Positions 26,085 through 35,160 of a stretch of 64,000 nt of DNA are shown piece after piece. Origin of the DNA: Nocardioides carbamazepini (GTDB lineage: Bacteria > Actinomycetota > Actinomycetes > Propionibacteriales > Nocardioidaceae); the NCBI RefSeq assembly GCF_024614185.1, contig NZ_JAHTLF010000016.1, positions 682,001 through 746,000 of the forward strand. The letters run 5' to 3'. Under the pieces are notes generated by a model. It was given only the letters and a program-made list of their open reading frames with translations, was not told the origin of the DNA and ran no database searches. The stretch's first letter is position 1. Each line of letters begins with the position of its first letter. The translations under genes and the position numbers were made by a program.

Positions 26085-26090
26085 TAGCGT
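26085..26090 (+). promoter_or_regulatory. -10 box of a probable leaderless transcript
   Basis: TAGCGT (TANNNT) ends 8 bases before the GTG at 26099. No ribosome site is visible between them, which suggests the message starts at the GTG. Confidence 0.4.
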
Positions 26091-26098
26091 CGATCGAC

Positions 26099-27409
26099 GT
26101 GACCACCTCGCCATCGATCCCACCAGCCGCTGTCCGTCCGCTCCGCCGGATCGGCGCCGTGACCGTGACCGTTCTCGGCGCCCTCGTCGGCGTGGCCGCC
26201 GGTGGCCTGATGATCCTGCTGGCGGCAGCCGTCGCGCCGCATCCGGTGATCTTCCTCGGCGCCGGTGCCGTGGCCCTGTTCGTGGTGACGGCGGCGCTGG
26301 TGCGCGCGGGTCTGGCGTTGGCCCGTGCCCGCCGTGGCTGGCGGACCGCGTTGATCATCGGTGCGGGCTGGACGGCGCTGATCGGCATCGGCTTCGGCCT
26401 GGTCTTCCTGCGGCCGTTCCCGGCGATGCCGGACCAGCCGGTCCCGGCCGACGTCCGGTTCTGGAAGCTGGCCGACGGGACCCGGCTGGCCTATGTCGCC
26501 AGTCCGGCCACGGCGGCGGCGCGTCAGCCGACGCCGGTGATCTTCCTGCACGGTGGTCCCGGCACCCCGGGCGAGGGCCTGCCGTTCGGGACGACCGAGT
26601 TGAACGCGGCCGGCTACGACGTCTACAGCTACGACCAGATCGGGGCCGGCCGGTCCACCCGGCTGACCGACGTCACCGGCTACACGGTCGCCCGCAATGT
26701 CGCCGACCTCGAGGCGGTCCGGGAGCGGATCGAGGCCGAGCAGGTGATCCTGATCGGTCAGTCCTGGGGTGGCTCGCTCGCGGCGCAGTACCTGGCGGCC
26801 CACCCGGACCGGGTGGCGAAGGTGGCCTTCACCTCGCCCGGCGAGATCTGGCCGAAGGCCCATCCCGACACGGAGGTCTCACCCTGGGGGGCGCTGACGG
26901 GAGCCAACGAGAAGCGGTACGACGAGCTGATGTCCGATCCGCGCTTCCTCCTGCAGGCGGTGCTGCTGGACAACAGCCCGCAGGCAGCCCACCACCTGGT
27001 CGGCGACGCCGAGTCCGACGCCCGGCTGCACGAGATCGCCGTGACCGGTCGCGACCTCGGCGGCTGTCCGGGTGGTCCGCCCGGTGCGGGAGAGGTGCAT
27101 CAGAACCCGCAGGGCTTCTACGCCAACCAGCTCACCAACGCCGACTTCGACAAGATCGACGACCCGCGGCCGGTGTTGCGCACGATCCGGACGCCCGCCC
27201 TGGTGCTGCGGGCCGAGTGCGACTACGTGCCGTGGATCGACACCCGCGAGTACCGAGACACCCTGCCCGAGGCGACGATGGTCTACCTGCCCGGAGCCGG
27301 TCATGGCATCACCGACGACGCCGGTCCGGCCTACCTGCGAGCGATCCTGGGCTTCCTGGCCGGCGTCCGGCTGGACGGCTACACCGGCGCCGACGACCCG
27401 GCCCGGTGA
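26099..27409 (+). CDS. Membrane-anchored alpha/beta hydrolase, proline-iminopeptidase-like
   Basis: A 436-residue protein. The first 120 residues hold three hydrophobic helices ('VTVTVLGALVGVAAGGLMIL' and two more), then a serine-hydrolase domain. Active-site features: oxyanion 'FLHGGPGTPGEG', 'YDQIGAGRST', nucleophile elbow 'GQSWGGS' (Ser about 223), Asp in 'RAECDYVPWID', and His in 'GAGHGITD'. The HGGPG plus YDQ.G.G.S pattern is that of prolyl aminopeptidase (S33) relatives. An Asp-rich lid lies between. The N-terminal membrane part places the enzyme at the cytoplasmic membrane. The stop codon lies in a 13-bp tandem repeat shared with the convergent regulator gene. Confidence 0.87.
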   Translation: MTTSPSIPPAAVRPLRRIGAVTVTVLGALVGVAAGGLMILLAAAVAPHPVIFLGAGAVALFVVTAALVRAGLALARARRGWRTALIIGAGWTALIGIGFGLVFLRPFPAMPDQPVPADVRFWKLADGTRLAYVASPATAAARQPTPVIFLHGGPGTPGEGLPFGTTELNAAGYDVYSYDQIGAGRSTRLTDVTGYTVARNVADLEAVRERIEAEQVILIGQSWGGSLAAQYLAAHPDRVAKVAFTSPGEIWPKAHPDTEVSPWGALTGANEKRYDELMSDPRFLLQAVLLDNSPQAAHHLVGDAESDARLHEIAVTGRDLGGCPGGPPGAGEVHQNPQGFYANQLTNADFDKIDDPRPVLRTIRTPALVLRAECDYVPWIDTREYRDTLPEATMVYLPGAGHGITDDAGPAYLRAILGFLAGVRLDGYTGADDPAR

Positions 27410-27454
27410 TCAGGACCGGTGGCCAGGTCCGGTGATCAGGTCCGGTGATCAGGA
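27403..27454. repeat. Four 13-bp tandem repeats covering both convergent stop codons
   Basis: Four units of CCGGTGATCAGGA or close variants (27403-27415, 27416-27428, 27429-27441, 27442-27454). Units 1, 3 and 4 contain TGATCA, which reads TGA on both strands; unit 2 has TGGCCA. The hydrolase stop is in unit 1 and the response-regulator stop is in unit 4. Because 13 is not a multiple of 3, the copies place stops in more than one frame. It may serve as a boundary or termination element or be slippage. Confidence 0.85.
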
Positions 27455-28111
27455 CCGGCCGGGACCGACCAGCCCGGACCGATAGCCGATGATCACCAGC
27501 TGAACCCGGTCCCGCGCACCGAGCTTGGCCAGGATCCGGCTGACGTGGGTCTTCGCGGTGGCGAGGCTGATGTGGAGGTCGGCGGCCAGCTCGGCGTTGC
27601 TGCTCCCTTCGGCGACCTTGACCAGGATCTCCCGCTCCCGATCGGTCAGCTCGGTCAGGGACGGGTGCGGCGTGGCCGGGGCGGCGGGCGGGGTCCAGGT
27701 CTCGGCGATCCGGCGGGCGATGGCCGGCGCCAGCAGGGCCTCGCCGGCTGCCACGGTCCGGATGCCCTGCAGCAGGGCCGGAGCCTCGAAGTCCTTCAGC
27801 AGGTAGCCGCTCGCGCCGTACCGCAATGCGGCCAGCACCGAGTCGTCGCCGTCATAGCTGGTCAGCACGATGATCCTGGTCGCGGCCAGCTCCGGGTCCT
27901 CGGCGATCACCTTGGTCGCCGCCAGGCCGTCGCCGCCAGGCATCTTGAGGTCCATCAGGATCACGTCCGGCCGGAGCTGCCGGGCCAGCCCGACGGCCGT
28001 CGGCCCGTCGCCGGCCTCGCCGGCGACCGCGAGGCCGGGCTCGGCCTCGATCAGCGACCGCAGCCCGGACCGGGCCAGCTGGTGGTCGTCGACGATCAGC
28101 ACGCTGATCAT
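27449..28111 (-). CDS. NarL/LuxR-family response regulator
   Basis: A 220-residue two-component regulator. Receiver domain 1-120: acidic pair in 'VLIVDDHQLARSG', phospho-acceptor Asp in 'VILMDLKMPGGDG' (about 54), Thr/Ser in 'IIVLTSYDGDD' and Lys in 'YLLKDFEAPAL'. C-terminal LuxR helix-turn-helix: 'LTDREREILVKVAEGSSNAELA' and 'HISLATAKTHVSRILAKLGA'. Its ATG overlaps the stop of the histidine kinase gene (ATGA). The stop lies in the tandem repeat at 27403. Typical partner of a HisKA_3 kinase; target genes unknown, possibly the membrane hydrolase next door. Confidence 0.93.
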   Translation of the reverse strand: MISVLIVDDHQLARSGLRSLIEAEPGLAVAGEAGDGPTAVGLARQLRPDVILMDLKMPGGDGLAATKVIAEDPELAATRIIVLTSYDGDDSVLAALRYGASGYLLKDFEAPALLQGIRTVAAGEALLAPAIARRIAETWTPPAAPATPHPSLTELTDREREILVKVAEGSSNAELAADLHISLATAKTHVSRILAKLGARDRVQLVIIGYRSGLVGPGRS

Positions 28112-29238
28112 GCCCGATCCTCCCGGGGTACGACGGCGGTCAGCCGGAAGCCGCCGTCGGGGCCGGTGTCCAGGTGGAGCGTGCCGCCGACCAGGGCGAG
28201 CCGTTCGCGCATGCCACGCAGGCCGTACCCCTCGACCGGTCCGCCGGACGGCGGGCCCGCGCCGTCGTCGGTGACGCTGAGCGACAGCCGGTCCGGCTGC
28301 CAGCCCAGCTCGACCTGCACCGTGCCGGCCCGGGCATGCCGCCGGGCATTGGTCAGCGCCTCCTGGGTCACCCGGTAGAGGGTAAGGCCGGCCAGCGGGT
28401 CGCAGCTGCCGGGTTCGCCGCTGATGGTGAGCGTGGCCGGCGGCCCGTCGGTCGCGCTGGCCCGCACGAGGGCGGCCAGGTCGTCCAGGCTCGCCACCCG
28501 GTCGGGCTCGGCACCGGTGCTGCGCAACAGGCCCAGGAGCTCGCGGATCTCCCGGGACGCGCCGACGCTGGCGCTCCGGATCCGTTCCAGCGCCGCCCGG
28601 GCCGCTGCCGGTTGGTCGTCGTACAGGTGCAGGCCGATGGTGGCCTGCATGGACACCGTCTCGATCGACTGCGCGATCACATCGTGGAGGTCGCGGGCGA
28701 TCGCCGCCCGCTCGTCGACGACCCGGCGCTCGATCGCCTGCCTGTGCGCGGCCCGGTCGGCATCGGCCCTGGCCTGCAGCAGGGAGCGGCGGAACCCGAT
28801 CGCGCGGCCGACGGCGAATGCCGACGCCAACCAGCCGACGGTGGCGATCACGTCGCTCGGCTCCTGCTCCAGCCACCATGCCGCCGTGAAGGCAGGGGCT
28901 CCCGCGACCACGGTCCAGGCCGCGGCCCGCCAGTACCGATCCAGCGCCCCGACCGTGCCGATGGCCGTCGCGAACGCGAGCAGGAACGGGCCGTCCAGCA
29001 TGGCCGCGACCGGCGCCAGCTGGCCGGCGAGACCGAACAGGCCGATCAGTACGACGGTCGGCACGGGGAACCGACGCCGCCACACCAGCGGCAGGCTGCA
29101 CGCCAGACCGAACCCGGCGGCCAGGAGCTGCTCTCGCACGGTGGCCGGGCGGCCGAGCAGGGTGGCCACGCCCAGCAGCCAGACCAGCAACGCCAGCATG
29201 GGATCCGCTCCTCGGCGAAGGCGCGGCCAGACGGTCAT
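28108..29238 (-). CDS. Sensor histidine kinase, HisKA_3 (NarL-type partner)
   Basis: A 376-residue kinase. Four to six hydrophobic helices fill the first 150 residues with almost no external loop, suggesting membrane-embedded sensing. The dimer/phospho-acceptor region is 'VVDERAAIARDLHDVIAQSI' (His about 186). The ATPase has 'LYRVTQEALTNARRHA' (N box) and 'LSVTDDGAGPPSG' (G1), then 'GYGLRGMRERLALVGG' (G2). Transcribed with the response regulator by ATGA overlap. It is divergent from a CDF-like metal transporter across a 76-base gap, making regulation by metal or membrane stress an option, but nothing proves this. Confidence 0.92.
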   Translation of the reverse strand: MTVWPRLRRGADPMLALLVWLLGVATLLGRPATVREQLLAAGFGLACSLPLVWRRRFPVPTVVLIGLFGLAGQLAPVAAMLDGPFLLAFATAIGTVGALDRYWRAAAWTVVAGAPAFTAAWWLEQEPSDVIATVGWLASAFAVGRAIGFRRSLLQARADADRAAHRQAIERRVVDERAAIARDLHDVIAQSIETVSMQATIGLHLYDDQPAAARAALERIRSASVGASREIRELLGLLRSTGAEPDRVASLDDLAALVRASATDGPPATLTISGEPGSCDPLAGLTLYRVTQEALTNARRHARAGTVQVELGWQPDRLSLSVTDDGAGPPSGGPVEGYGLRGMRERLALVGGTLHLDTGPDGGFRLTAVVPREDRA

Positions 29239-29277
29239 GGTGCGCCGAGTCTAGGGCGCTCGACGGCTCGGCCGAGG

Positions 29278-29308
29278 TTGACAATCCAGAGACAGACCTC
29301 GCTAATAT
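29278..29308 (+). promoter_or_regulatory. Promoter of the CDF-like transporter, probably leaderless
   Basis: TTGACA (29278-29283) and TAATAT (29303-29308) are close to consensus with 19 bases between. The ATG at 29315 lies 6 bases after the -10, so the message probably has no leader. The AT-rich stretch around TAATATCGCCATATG could also bind an ArsR/SmtB-like repressor, but none is encoded next to it. Confidence 0.6.
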
Positions 29309-29314
29309 CGCCAT

Positions 29315-30031
29315 ATGACGATGAATGTCGGGTCGGGCAATCCCGCGGACCACGTCGGCGACCCGGACCGTCGTCGGCGGTTGGTACGCCGCGCGCAGCT
29401 CCTCGCGACCGCGTCCGTCGCCTACAACGTCGTCGAGGCGGTCATCGCGGTGAGTGCCGGACTGGTCGCCGGGTCGGTCGCCCTGGTCGGCTTCGGCCTG
29501 GACTCGGTGGTGGAGGTCAGCAGCGGCCTGATCATCCTGTGGCAGTTCCGCCACCCGCTCCCCGAGTCCCGTGAGCGCCGGGCCCTGCGGCTGATGGCGT
29601 TCTCGTTCTTCGCCCTCGCCGCCTACGTGGGCGTCGAGTCGATGCGTGCCCTGGCCGGCGGGCACGACCCGGACATGTCGACGGTCGGCATCGCGCTGGC
29701 GGCGGCGTCCCTGGCGATCATGCCGTTCCTGTCCTGGGCGCAGCGCCGCACCGGGAAGGGCCTCGGCTCCAACGCCGTGGTCGCGGACTCCACCCAGACG
29801 CTCCTGTGCACCTACCTCTCGGCCGTCCTGCTGGCCGGCCTGCTGCTGAACGCGACGCTCGGCTGGTCCTGGGCGGATCCGGTCGCCGGCCTCGTGATCG
29901 CCGCGGTCGCCGTGCGCGAGGGGAGGCAGGCGTGGCGCGGTGAGGGCTGCTGTGGTGTCAGCGGCGCGGTGCCCACGACCGCCGGTGGTTGCGACGACGA
30001 CGGCTGCTGCGCCACGGCGGAGGGCCGGTGA
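29315..30031 (+). CDS. CDF-like cation transporter with Cys-rich C-terminal tail
   Basis: A 238-residue protein with five or six membrane helices, related to the cation diffusion facilitator transmembrane domain. Candidate metal-site helices are 'GFGLDSVVEVSSGLIILW' (Asp and Glu) and 'VVADSTQTLLCTYLSAVLLA' (Asp). The normal cytoplasmic CDF domain is absent. Instead the protein ends in a Cys-rich tail: 'GEGCCGVSG' and 'GGCDDDGCCATAEGR', five or six Cys with Asp, suited to binding a soft or transition metal. An alternative ATG lies 6 bases further in. Likely exports or senses a metal ion. Confidence 0.82.
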   Translation: MTMNVGSGNPADHVGDPDRRRRLVRRAQLLATASVAYNVVEAVIAVSAGLVAGSVALVGFGLDSVVEVSSGLIILWQFRHPLPESRERRALRLMAFSFFALAAYVGVESMRALAGGHDPDMSTVGIALAAASLAIMPFLSWAQRRTGKGLGSNAVVADSTQTLLCTYLSAVLLAGLLLNATLGWSWADPVAGLVIAAVAVREGRQAWRGEGCCGVSGAVPTTAGGCDDDGCCATAEGR

Positions 30032-30079
30032 CGCGGGGCAGCACGTCCGAGCGCGCCGGCAACCTCCCCGCTGCGGTGC

Positions 30080-30661
30080 TCAGGCGCCCGCCCCGGAGGC
30101 GGATGCGACGGCCCGCTCGACGCGCCGCCGCACCTCCTCCGGCGAGCCGGTGCCGTCGACGGAGTGCCGCAGGCCGCGCTCGCCGTATGTCTCGAGGAGG
30201 GGCGCGGTCTGGTCGCCGTACACCGCCAGCCGGTGCCGGACGACGTCCTCGGTGTCGTCGCTGCGACCGCTGACGGCCGAGCGCCGCAGGATCCGGGACA
30301 CGAGCTCGTCGTCGGGGACGATCAGCTCGACGACGCCGTCGACGGCCGTGCCGCGCGCCTCGAGCAGGGCGTCGAGCGTCGCCACCTGGGCGTGGGTGCG
30401 CGGGTAGCCGTCGAGCACGAACGCCCGCGCGGCGTCGGGCTGTCCGAGGCGGTCGCGCACCATGTCGTCGGTCACCGCGTCCGGGACGTACTCGCCGGCG
30501 GCGATGTACTTCTCCGCGAGCCGGCCGAGCTCGGTACCTCGCGCGATGTTGTCGCGGAAGAGGTCACCGGTCGAGATGTGCGGGCCTCGGACGAGAGACG
30601 CGAGGGCGCCGGCGTGGGTGCCCTTGCCCGCGCCCGGCGGTCCCATGATCAACAGGCGCAT
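30080..30661 (-). CDS. adk: Adenylate kinase, short-LID type
   Basis: A 193-residue nucleoside monophosphate kinase. P-loop 'GPPGAGKGT' (7-15), AMP-binding 'HISTGDLFRDN' and 'FVLDGYPRTHAQ', and a short LID ('LRRSAVSGRSDDTEDVVRHRL') as in actinobacterial enzymes. It converts AMP and ATP to two ADP. The ATG overlaps the stop of the acetyl-CoA synthetase gene (TGATG). Acs makes AMP, so coupling to Adk would recycle it. The housekeeping adk is usually in the ribosomal-protein cluster, so this may be a second copy. Confidence 0.9.
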   Translation of the reverse strand: MRLLIMGPPGAGKGTHAGALASLVRGPHISTGDLFRDNIARGTELGRLAEKYIAAGEYVPDAVTDDMVRDRLGQPDAARAFVLDGYPRTHAQVATLDALLEARGTAVDGVVELIVPDDELVSRILRRSAVSGRSDDTEDVVRHRLAVYGDQTAPLLETYGERGLRHSVDGTGSPEEVRRRVERAVASASGAGA

Positions 30662-32640
30662 CAGTCGTCCGAGCCCGGCGCGGGTGTGGACATGCCGGCC
30701 GCGATCAGGTCCATGACCGAGCTGTCGGCCAGTGTCGTCGCGTCGCCCACCGCGCGATGCTCGGCGACATCGCGGAGCAGCCGCCGCATGATCTTGCCGG
30801 AGCGGGTCTTGGGCAGCTCGGGGACGACGACGACCTGCTTCGGCTTGGCGATGGGACCGATCTCGCGGGCCACGTGGTTGCGCAGCGCGGCCGCGACCTC
30901 CTCCTCGGCGGCGTCGACCGAGTCGCGCAGGATGACGAAGGCGACCACGGCCTGCCCGGTGGTGTCGTCGGTGGCGCCGACGACGGCGGCCTCGGCCACG
31001 GAGGGGTGGGAGACGAGAGCCGACTCGATCTCCGTGGTCGAGAGGCGGTGTCCGGAGACGTTCATGACGTCGTCGACGCGGCCGAGCAGCCAGATGGCGC
31101 CGTTCTCGTCGCGGCGGGCGCCGTCACCGGCGAAGTACATGCCCTCCCAGCGGGACCAGTAGGTGTCGCGGTAGCGCTCGTCGTCGCCCCAGATCGTGCG
31201 CAGCATCGACGGCCAGGGCTCGCGGACCACCAGGTAGCCGCTCTCGCCGTTCGCCACCGACCGGCCCGCGTCGTCCACGACGTCGGCGGTGATGCCGGGG
31301 ACCGGGGCCATGGCCGACCCCGGCTTGGCCGCCGTGACGCCGGGCAGCGGACTGATCATGTGGCCGCCGGTCTCGGTCTGCCACCACGTGTCGACGATCG
31401 GGGTCGTGCCGCCGCCGATCTGCTCGCGGTACCAACGGTGCGCCTCGGGGTTGATCGACTCGCCGACGGAGCCGAGGATGCGGAGGCTGGAGAGGTCGTA
31501 CTGCGCGGGGATCTCCTCGCCCCATTTCATGAACGTCCGGATCGCCGTCGGCGCCGTGTAGAAGGTCGTGACGCCCTTCTCCTGGATGATCTCCCACCAC
31601 CGCCCGCGGTGCGGCGTGTCCGGGGTGCCCTCGTAGAGCACCTGGGTGGCGCCGTTGGCGAGCGGTCCGTAGACGAGGTACGAGTGGCCGGTGACCCAGC
31701 CGATGTCGGCCGTGCACCAGAACACGTCGCCGGGCTTGTGGTCGAAGACCCCCCAGAACGTGTACGCGGTCTGGACGAGGTAGCCGCCGGTGGTGTGCAG
31801 GATGCCCTTGGGCGTCCCGGTCGTGCCGGAGGTGTACATGACGTAGAGCGGGTGCTCGGCGTCGAAGGCCTCGGCGACATGCTCGTCCGACGCCGCGGCC
31901 ACCGCCTCGTGCCACCACAGGTCGGTCGCGTCGTCGAACGGGACGTCCTGGTCGGTGCGGCGTACGACGAGCACGTGGTCGACGGGGTTGTCGGCGGGGT
32001 TGTCGGCGGCCAGCTTGGCCAGGGCCTCGTCGACGGCCGGCTTCAGCGGCGACGCGGTGCCGCGGCGATACCCGCCGTCGGCGGTGATGACGATCTTCGC
32101 CGCGCAGTCGGCGATCCGGCTCGCGAGTGCGTCGGAGCTGAACCCGCCGAAGACGACGGTGTGCGGCGCGCCGATGCGGGCGCAGGCCAGCATCGCGACG
32201 ACCGCCTCGGGGATCATCGGGAGATAGAGGGCGACCCGGTCCCCGGCCCGTACGCCGAGGTCGGTGAGGACGTTGGCGGCACGGCACACCTCCGCCTGGA
32301 GCTCGGCATAGGTGATGTCCCGGCTGTCGCCCGGCTCCCCGACGAAGTGGAGGGCGACCCGGTCACCCGCACCGGCGGCCACGTGGCGGTCGACGCAGTT
32401 GTAGGCCGCGTTGAGCCGCCCGCCGACGAACCACTTCGCGAAGGGCGGGTTCGACCAGTCCAGCACCTCGGTGAACGGCTCGGCCCAGTCGAGCCGGCCC
32501 GCCTGCTCGGCCCAGAAGCCCAGCCGGTCCGTGGCCGCCCGCTCGTACGCGTCGGCCTGCAGGTTCGCCTCCCGGGCGAGCTCGGTGGGCGGGTCCAGCA
32601 CGGTCGGGTGGTGCGCCATGGTGTCGGTGTCGTGGGACAT
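30661..32640 (-). CDS. acs: Acetyl-CoA synthetase (AMP-forming)
   Basis: A 659-residue AMP-forming ligase of full family length. Landmarks: '[16 protein letters not shown]' (about 80), ATP-loop '[20 protein letters not shown]' (about 260), acetate/CoA region '[16 protein letters not shown]' (Trp and Thr typical for acetate), and the C-terminal '[16 protein letters not shown]' with the Lys that is reversibly acetylated. It converts acetate, ATP and CoA to acetyl-CoA, AMP and PPi. The ATG at 32640 has GGAGG upstream. Coupled to adk. Divergent from a GAF/LuxR regulator that may control it. Confidence 0.95.
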   Translation of the reverse strand: MSHDTDTMAHHPTVLDPPTELAREANLQADAYERAATDRLGFWAEQAGRLDWAEPFTEVLDWSNPPFAKWFVGGRLNAAYNCVDRHVAAGAGDRVALHFVGEPGDSRDITYAELQAEVCRAANVLTDLGVRAGDRVALYLPMIPEAVVAMLACARIGAPHTVVFGGFSSDALASRIADCAAKIVITADGGYRRGTASPLKPAVDEALAKLAADNPADNPVDHVLVVRRTDQDVPFDDATDLWWHEAVAAASDEHVAEAFDAEHPLYVMYTSGTTGTPKGILHTTGGYLVQTAYTFWGVFDHKPGDVFWCTADIGWVTGHSYLVYGPLANGATQVLYEGTPDTPHRGRWWEIIQEKGVTTFYTAPTAIRTFMKWGEEIPAQYDLSSLRILGSVGESINPEAHRWYREQIGGGTTPIVDTWWQTETGGHMISPLPGVTAAKPGSAMAPVPGITADVVDDAGRSVANGESGYLVVREPWPSMLRTIWGDDERYRDTYWSRWEGMYFAGDGARRDENGAIWLLGRVDDVMNVSGHRLSTTEIESALVSHPSVAEAAVVGATDDTTGQAVVAFVILRDSVDAAEEEVAAALRNHVAREIGPIAKPKQVVVVPELPKTRSGKIMRRLLRDVAEHRAVGDATTLADSSVMDLIAAGMSTPAPGSDD

Positions 32641-32747
32641 CTGCTTGCCTCCGTGGGGTGCGCCCGCGAGAATCACGGGTGCGTCGTGGTCTGCGCCACA
32701 TGCTCAGGTGCCGCGTCTCCGGCCGGCACGTTCGAAGGTAGGTACTG

Positions 32748-33509
32748 GTGTCCGTGGATCTCATGCGCCCGAGCGATGTCGCCCTGATCAGGCAGGCCAG
32801 TCGCGAGGTCCGCCGGTCGATCCGCGGAGCCGTCTCCTTCGCCGGTCTCTGCGACCAGGGGCAGGTACGGGTCACCGCGGTGGCCGGCGCGGCGACCCGG
32901 AAGCTGAGCTCGATCGTGCTCATGCCCTCGCGCGGCCTCGGCGGCCGCAGCTGGGAGGTCAGGCGTCCGCTGGTGGTGGACGACTACGCCACCGCAGACG
33001 AGATCACCCACGACTTCGACGAGCAGATCCTCAGCGAGGGCATCGTGACCCTCGCCGTCGCCCCGATCATCGTGCGGCGGCGCATGCGCGGCCTGTTGTA
33101 CGCCGGGACGCGCTCACCTGCCGGAGGCCGTGAGCTGGTCCGCTGCCTGGAGCGTCAGGCGGGGCAGGTCGCGCACGAGCTCGACGTGCGGGACCAGGTG
33201 GACCTCCGGCTGCGCATGCTGCTCGCCGCCGAGGCGATCCGCACGGTGCCGGCGCGGGTCGACGGCGGCCGCGTGGGCTCCGACGAGAGCGCGGCGCGGG
33301 CGAGCGAGCCGGCGACGGAGCTGACGCCGCGCCAGGTCGAGGTCCTCGCCCTGGTGGAGCTGGGTCTCCGGAACAGTGAGATCGCCGCGCACCTGGGGCT
33401 CTCCCTCCCGACGGTCAAGAGCTACCTCCGTGCCGCGATGGCCCGGTTGCACGCGAGCACGCGGCAGGCGGCCGTCATCGAGGCGCGCCGTCTCGGACTG
33501 ATGTCCTGA
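32748..33509 (+). CDS. GAF-like/LuxR helix-turn-helix regulator
   Basis: A 253-residue regulator. Residues about 10-150 look like a GAF sensor ('GRSWEVRRPLVVDDYATADE', 'GIVTLAVAPIIVRRRMRGLL'). The C-terminal LuxR domain is clear: 'LTPRQVEVLALVELGLRNSEIA' and 'HLGLSLPTVKSYLRAAMARL'. GTG start; AGGT is the only ribosome-like signal. It is divergent from acs (107-base gap) and resembles the orphan GAF-LuxR activators that sit beside acetate or alkane/aldehyde genes. Control of the acs-adk operon is the simplest reading. Confidence 0.85.
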   Translation: MSVDLMRPSDVALIRQASREVRRSIRGAVSFAGLCDQGQVRVTAVAGAATRKLSSIVLMPSRGLGGRSWEVRRPLVVDDYATADEITHDFDEQILSEGIVTLAVAPIIVRRRMRGLLYAGTRSPAGGRELVRCLERQAGQVAHELDVRDQVDLRLRMLLAAEAIRTVPARVDGGRVGSDESAARASEPATELTPRQVEVLALVELGLRNSEIAAHLGLSLPTVKSYLRAAMARLHASTRQAAVIEARRLGLMS

Positions 33510-33681
33510 CCCGCTGACGACCCCTGACGGCGGCCGGTCGTCTCGGACGGACCGGGCCGGTGGATCCGGCGTGCCCCCACCCGTACCTACGTATTTCACC
33601 CGATGTGAGCCTCCGTCCCTCCTCCCTAGCGTGTGCGGCATGTCACAAGTGCGCTGGCATCCGCGCCTATCTGGAGGAAGC

Positions 33682-35160
33682 ATGGACGAACTACTGGACG
33701 CGGGGGCGGCCTCGATCGCGAGCGCGGTGCGTACCCGCAAGGTGTCTCCCGTCGAGGTGCTCGATGCGACGCTGTCGCGGATCGAGCGGATCAACCCGCT
33801 GCTCAACGCCGTCACCTTCGTCGCGTACGACGAGGCGAAGTCCCGCGCCGTCGAACTGGAGCGCCGGATCGGAGCCGGCGAGGATGTCGGCGTCCTGGCG
33901 GGCGTTCCGACGCTGATGAAGGACCTCTTCGGCCACAAGCCCGGCTGGCCGGCGACCCTGGGGCAGGTCCCCGGGCTGGTCGGTCGCAAGGCGACGGGCT
34001 GGAGCGTCTTCCCGTCGCGGATGGAGGCGGCCGGCGCGATCGTGGTGGGTCAGACGAACAGTCCCGTCTTCGGCTTCCGTGGCACCACGGACAACGCGGT
34101 GAGCGGCCCGACGAGGAACCCCCACGACCTGGACCGCAACGCGGGCGGGTCCTCCGGGGGCAGCGCGGCCGCGGTCGCGGGCGGCGTGGTCCCGGTGGCG
34201 GGGGCCACCGACGGCGGTGGCTCGATCCGGATCCCGGCGGCCTGGTGCGGAGCGGTCGGCTTCCAGCCCTCCGCGGGCACGATCCCCTTCGTCAACCGCC
34301 CGAACGCCTTCGGGCACGGGCTCTTCCTGTACGAGGGACCGATCACCCGCAGCACCGAGGACTGCGCGCTGGCCCTGTCGGCGATGGCGGGGCCTGACGT
34401 CCGGGATCCGCTGAGTGTCGGCGCGCCGCGACCTCGCTTCACCGACTGCCTGGGGGAGCGGTCGCTGCGGGGGGTCCGGATCGGCTTCACGCCGGACTTC
34501 GGCATCTTCCCCGTCGAACGCGAGATCGTGCGGACCTTCCACGAGGCCGTCCGCGTCCTCGAGTCCCTGGGTGCGGAGGTCGAGGAGGTGACGTTCGACT
34601 GGAGGCACAGCCACACCGAGCTCACCGAGACCTGGTGCCGGACCACGGCGGTCGGTGCCTACGAGGGGATCCGTCAGCTCCTCGACGAGGGATACGAATG
34701 GGACACCCTCGGGCCGCTGCCCACACAGCTGACCGAGCGGGTGCTGCGGGTGCCCGAGCTCGGCGTCGACAGCCAGATCGAGGACGCGCGGACCCGCACC
34801 CGCGTCTACGACGAGATGCTCGGGGCCTTCGCGACGTACGACCTCGTCGTCTCGCCGACGGTGGCCGCGATGCCCGTGCCGAACAGCGATGACGGCGACA
34901 CGGTGGGGCCGTCCAGCATCGAGGGCGAATCGGTCGACCCGCTGATCGGCTGGTGCATGACCTATCTGACCAACTTCACGGGCAACCCCAGCGCATCCGT
35001 GCCGATGGGCACCGTCGGCGGTCTGCCGGTGGGCCTGCAGGTCATGGGCCCGCGGTACGGCGACGCCGAGGTGCTCCGGGCGATCTCGGCCTTCGAGCTG
35101 GCCCGGCCCTGGCCGCGCGTGACGGTTCCCATCCCACTTCGCAAGGAGACCAGGCCATGA
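33682..35160 (+). CDS. Amidase-signature-family amidase
   Basis: A 492-residue amidase. The Ser-cisSer-Lys triad is visible: Lys in 'TLMKDLFGHK' (about 79), cis-Ser and nucleophile Ser in the 'AGGSSGGSAAAVAGG' strip (about 157) and 'GATDGGGSIRIPA'. The ATG at 33682 has a strong GGAGGAA ribosome site. The stop overlaps the start of an NCS1 permease (ATGA), followed by a LuxR regulator, making a three-gene operon: import, hydrolysis and control. The family cleaves amides, nitrile-derived amides, allophanate or cyclic imide products; the permease suggests a ring nitrogen compound. Confidence 0.92.
   Translation: MDELLDAGAASIASAVRTRKVSPVEVLDATLSRIERINPLLNAVTFVAYDEAKSRAVELERRIGAGEDVGVLAGVPTLMKDLFGHKPGWPATLGQVPGLVGRKATGWSVFPSRMEAAGAIVVGQTNSPVFGFRGTTDNAVSGPTRNPHDLDRNAGGSSGGSAAAVAGGVVPVAGATDGGGSIRIPAAWCGAVGFQPSAGTIPFVNRPNAFGHGLFLYEGPITRSTEDCALALSAMAGPDVRDPLSVGAPRPRFTDCLGERSLRGVRIGFTPDFGIFPVEREIVRTFHEAVRVLESLGAEVEEVTFDWRHSHTELTETWCRTTAVGAYEGIRQLLDEGYEWDTLGPLPTQLTERVLRVPELGVDSQIEDARTRTRVYDEMLGAFATYDLVVSPTVAAMPVPNSDDGDTVGPSSIEGESVDPLIGWCMTYLTNFTGNPSASVPMGTVGGLPVGLQVMGPRYGDAEVLRAISAFELARPWPRVTVPIPLRKETRP

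Noticed and set aside
27403..27454. CRISPR array
   Set aside because: The repeats are 13 bases and directly adjacent, with no spacers and no cas genes; the 12-base repeats at 52673 likewise.
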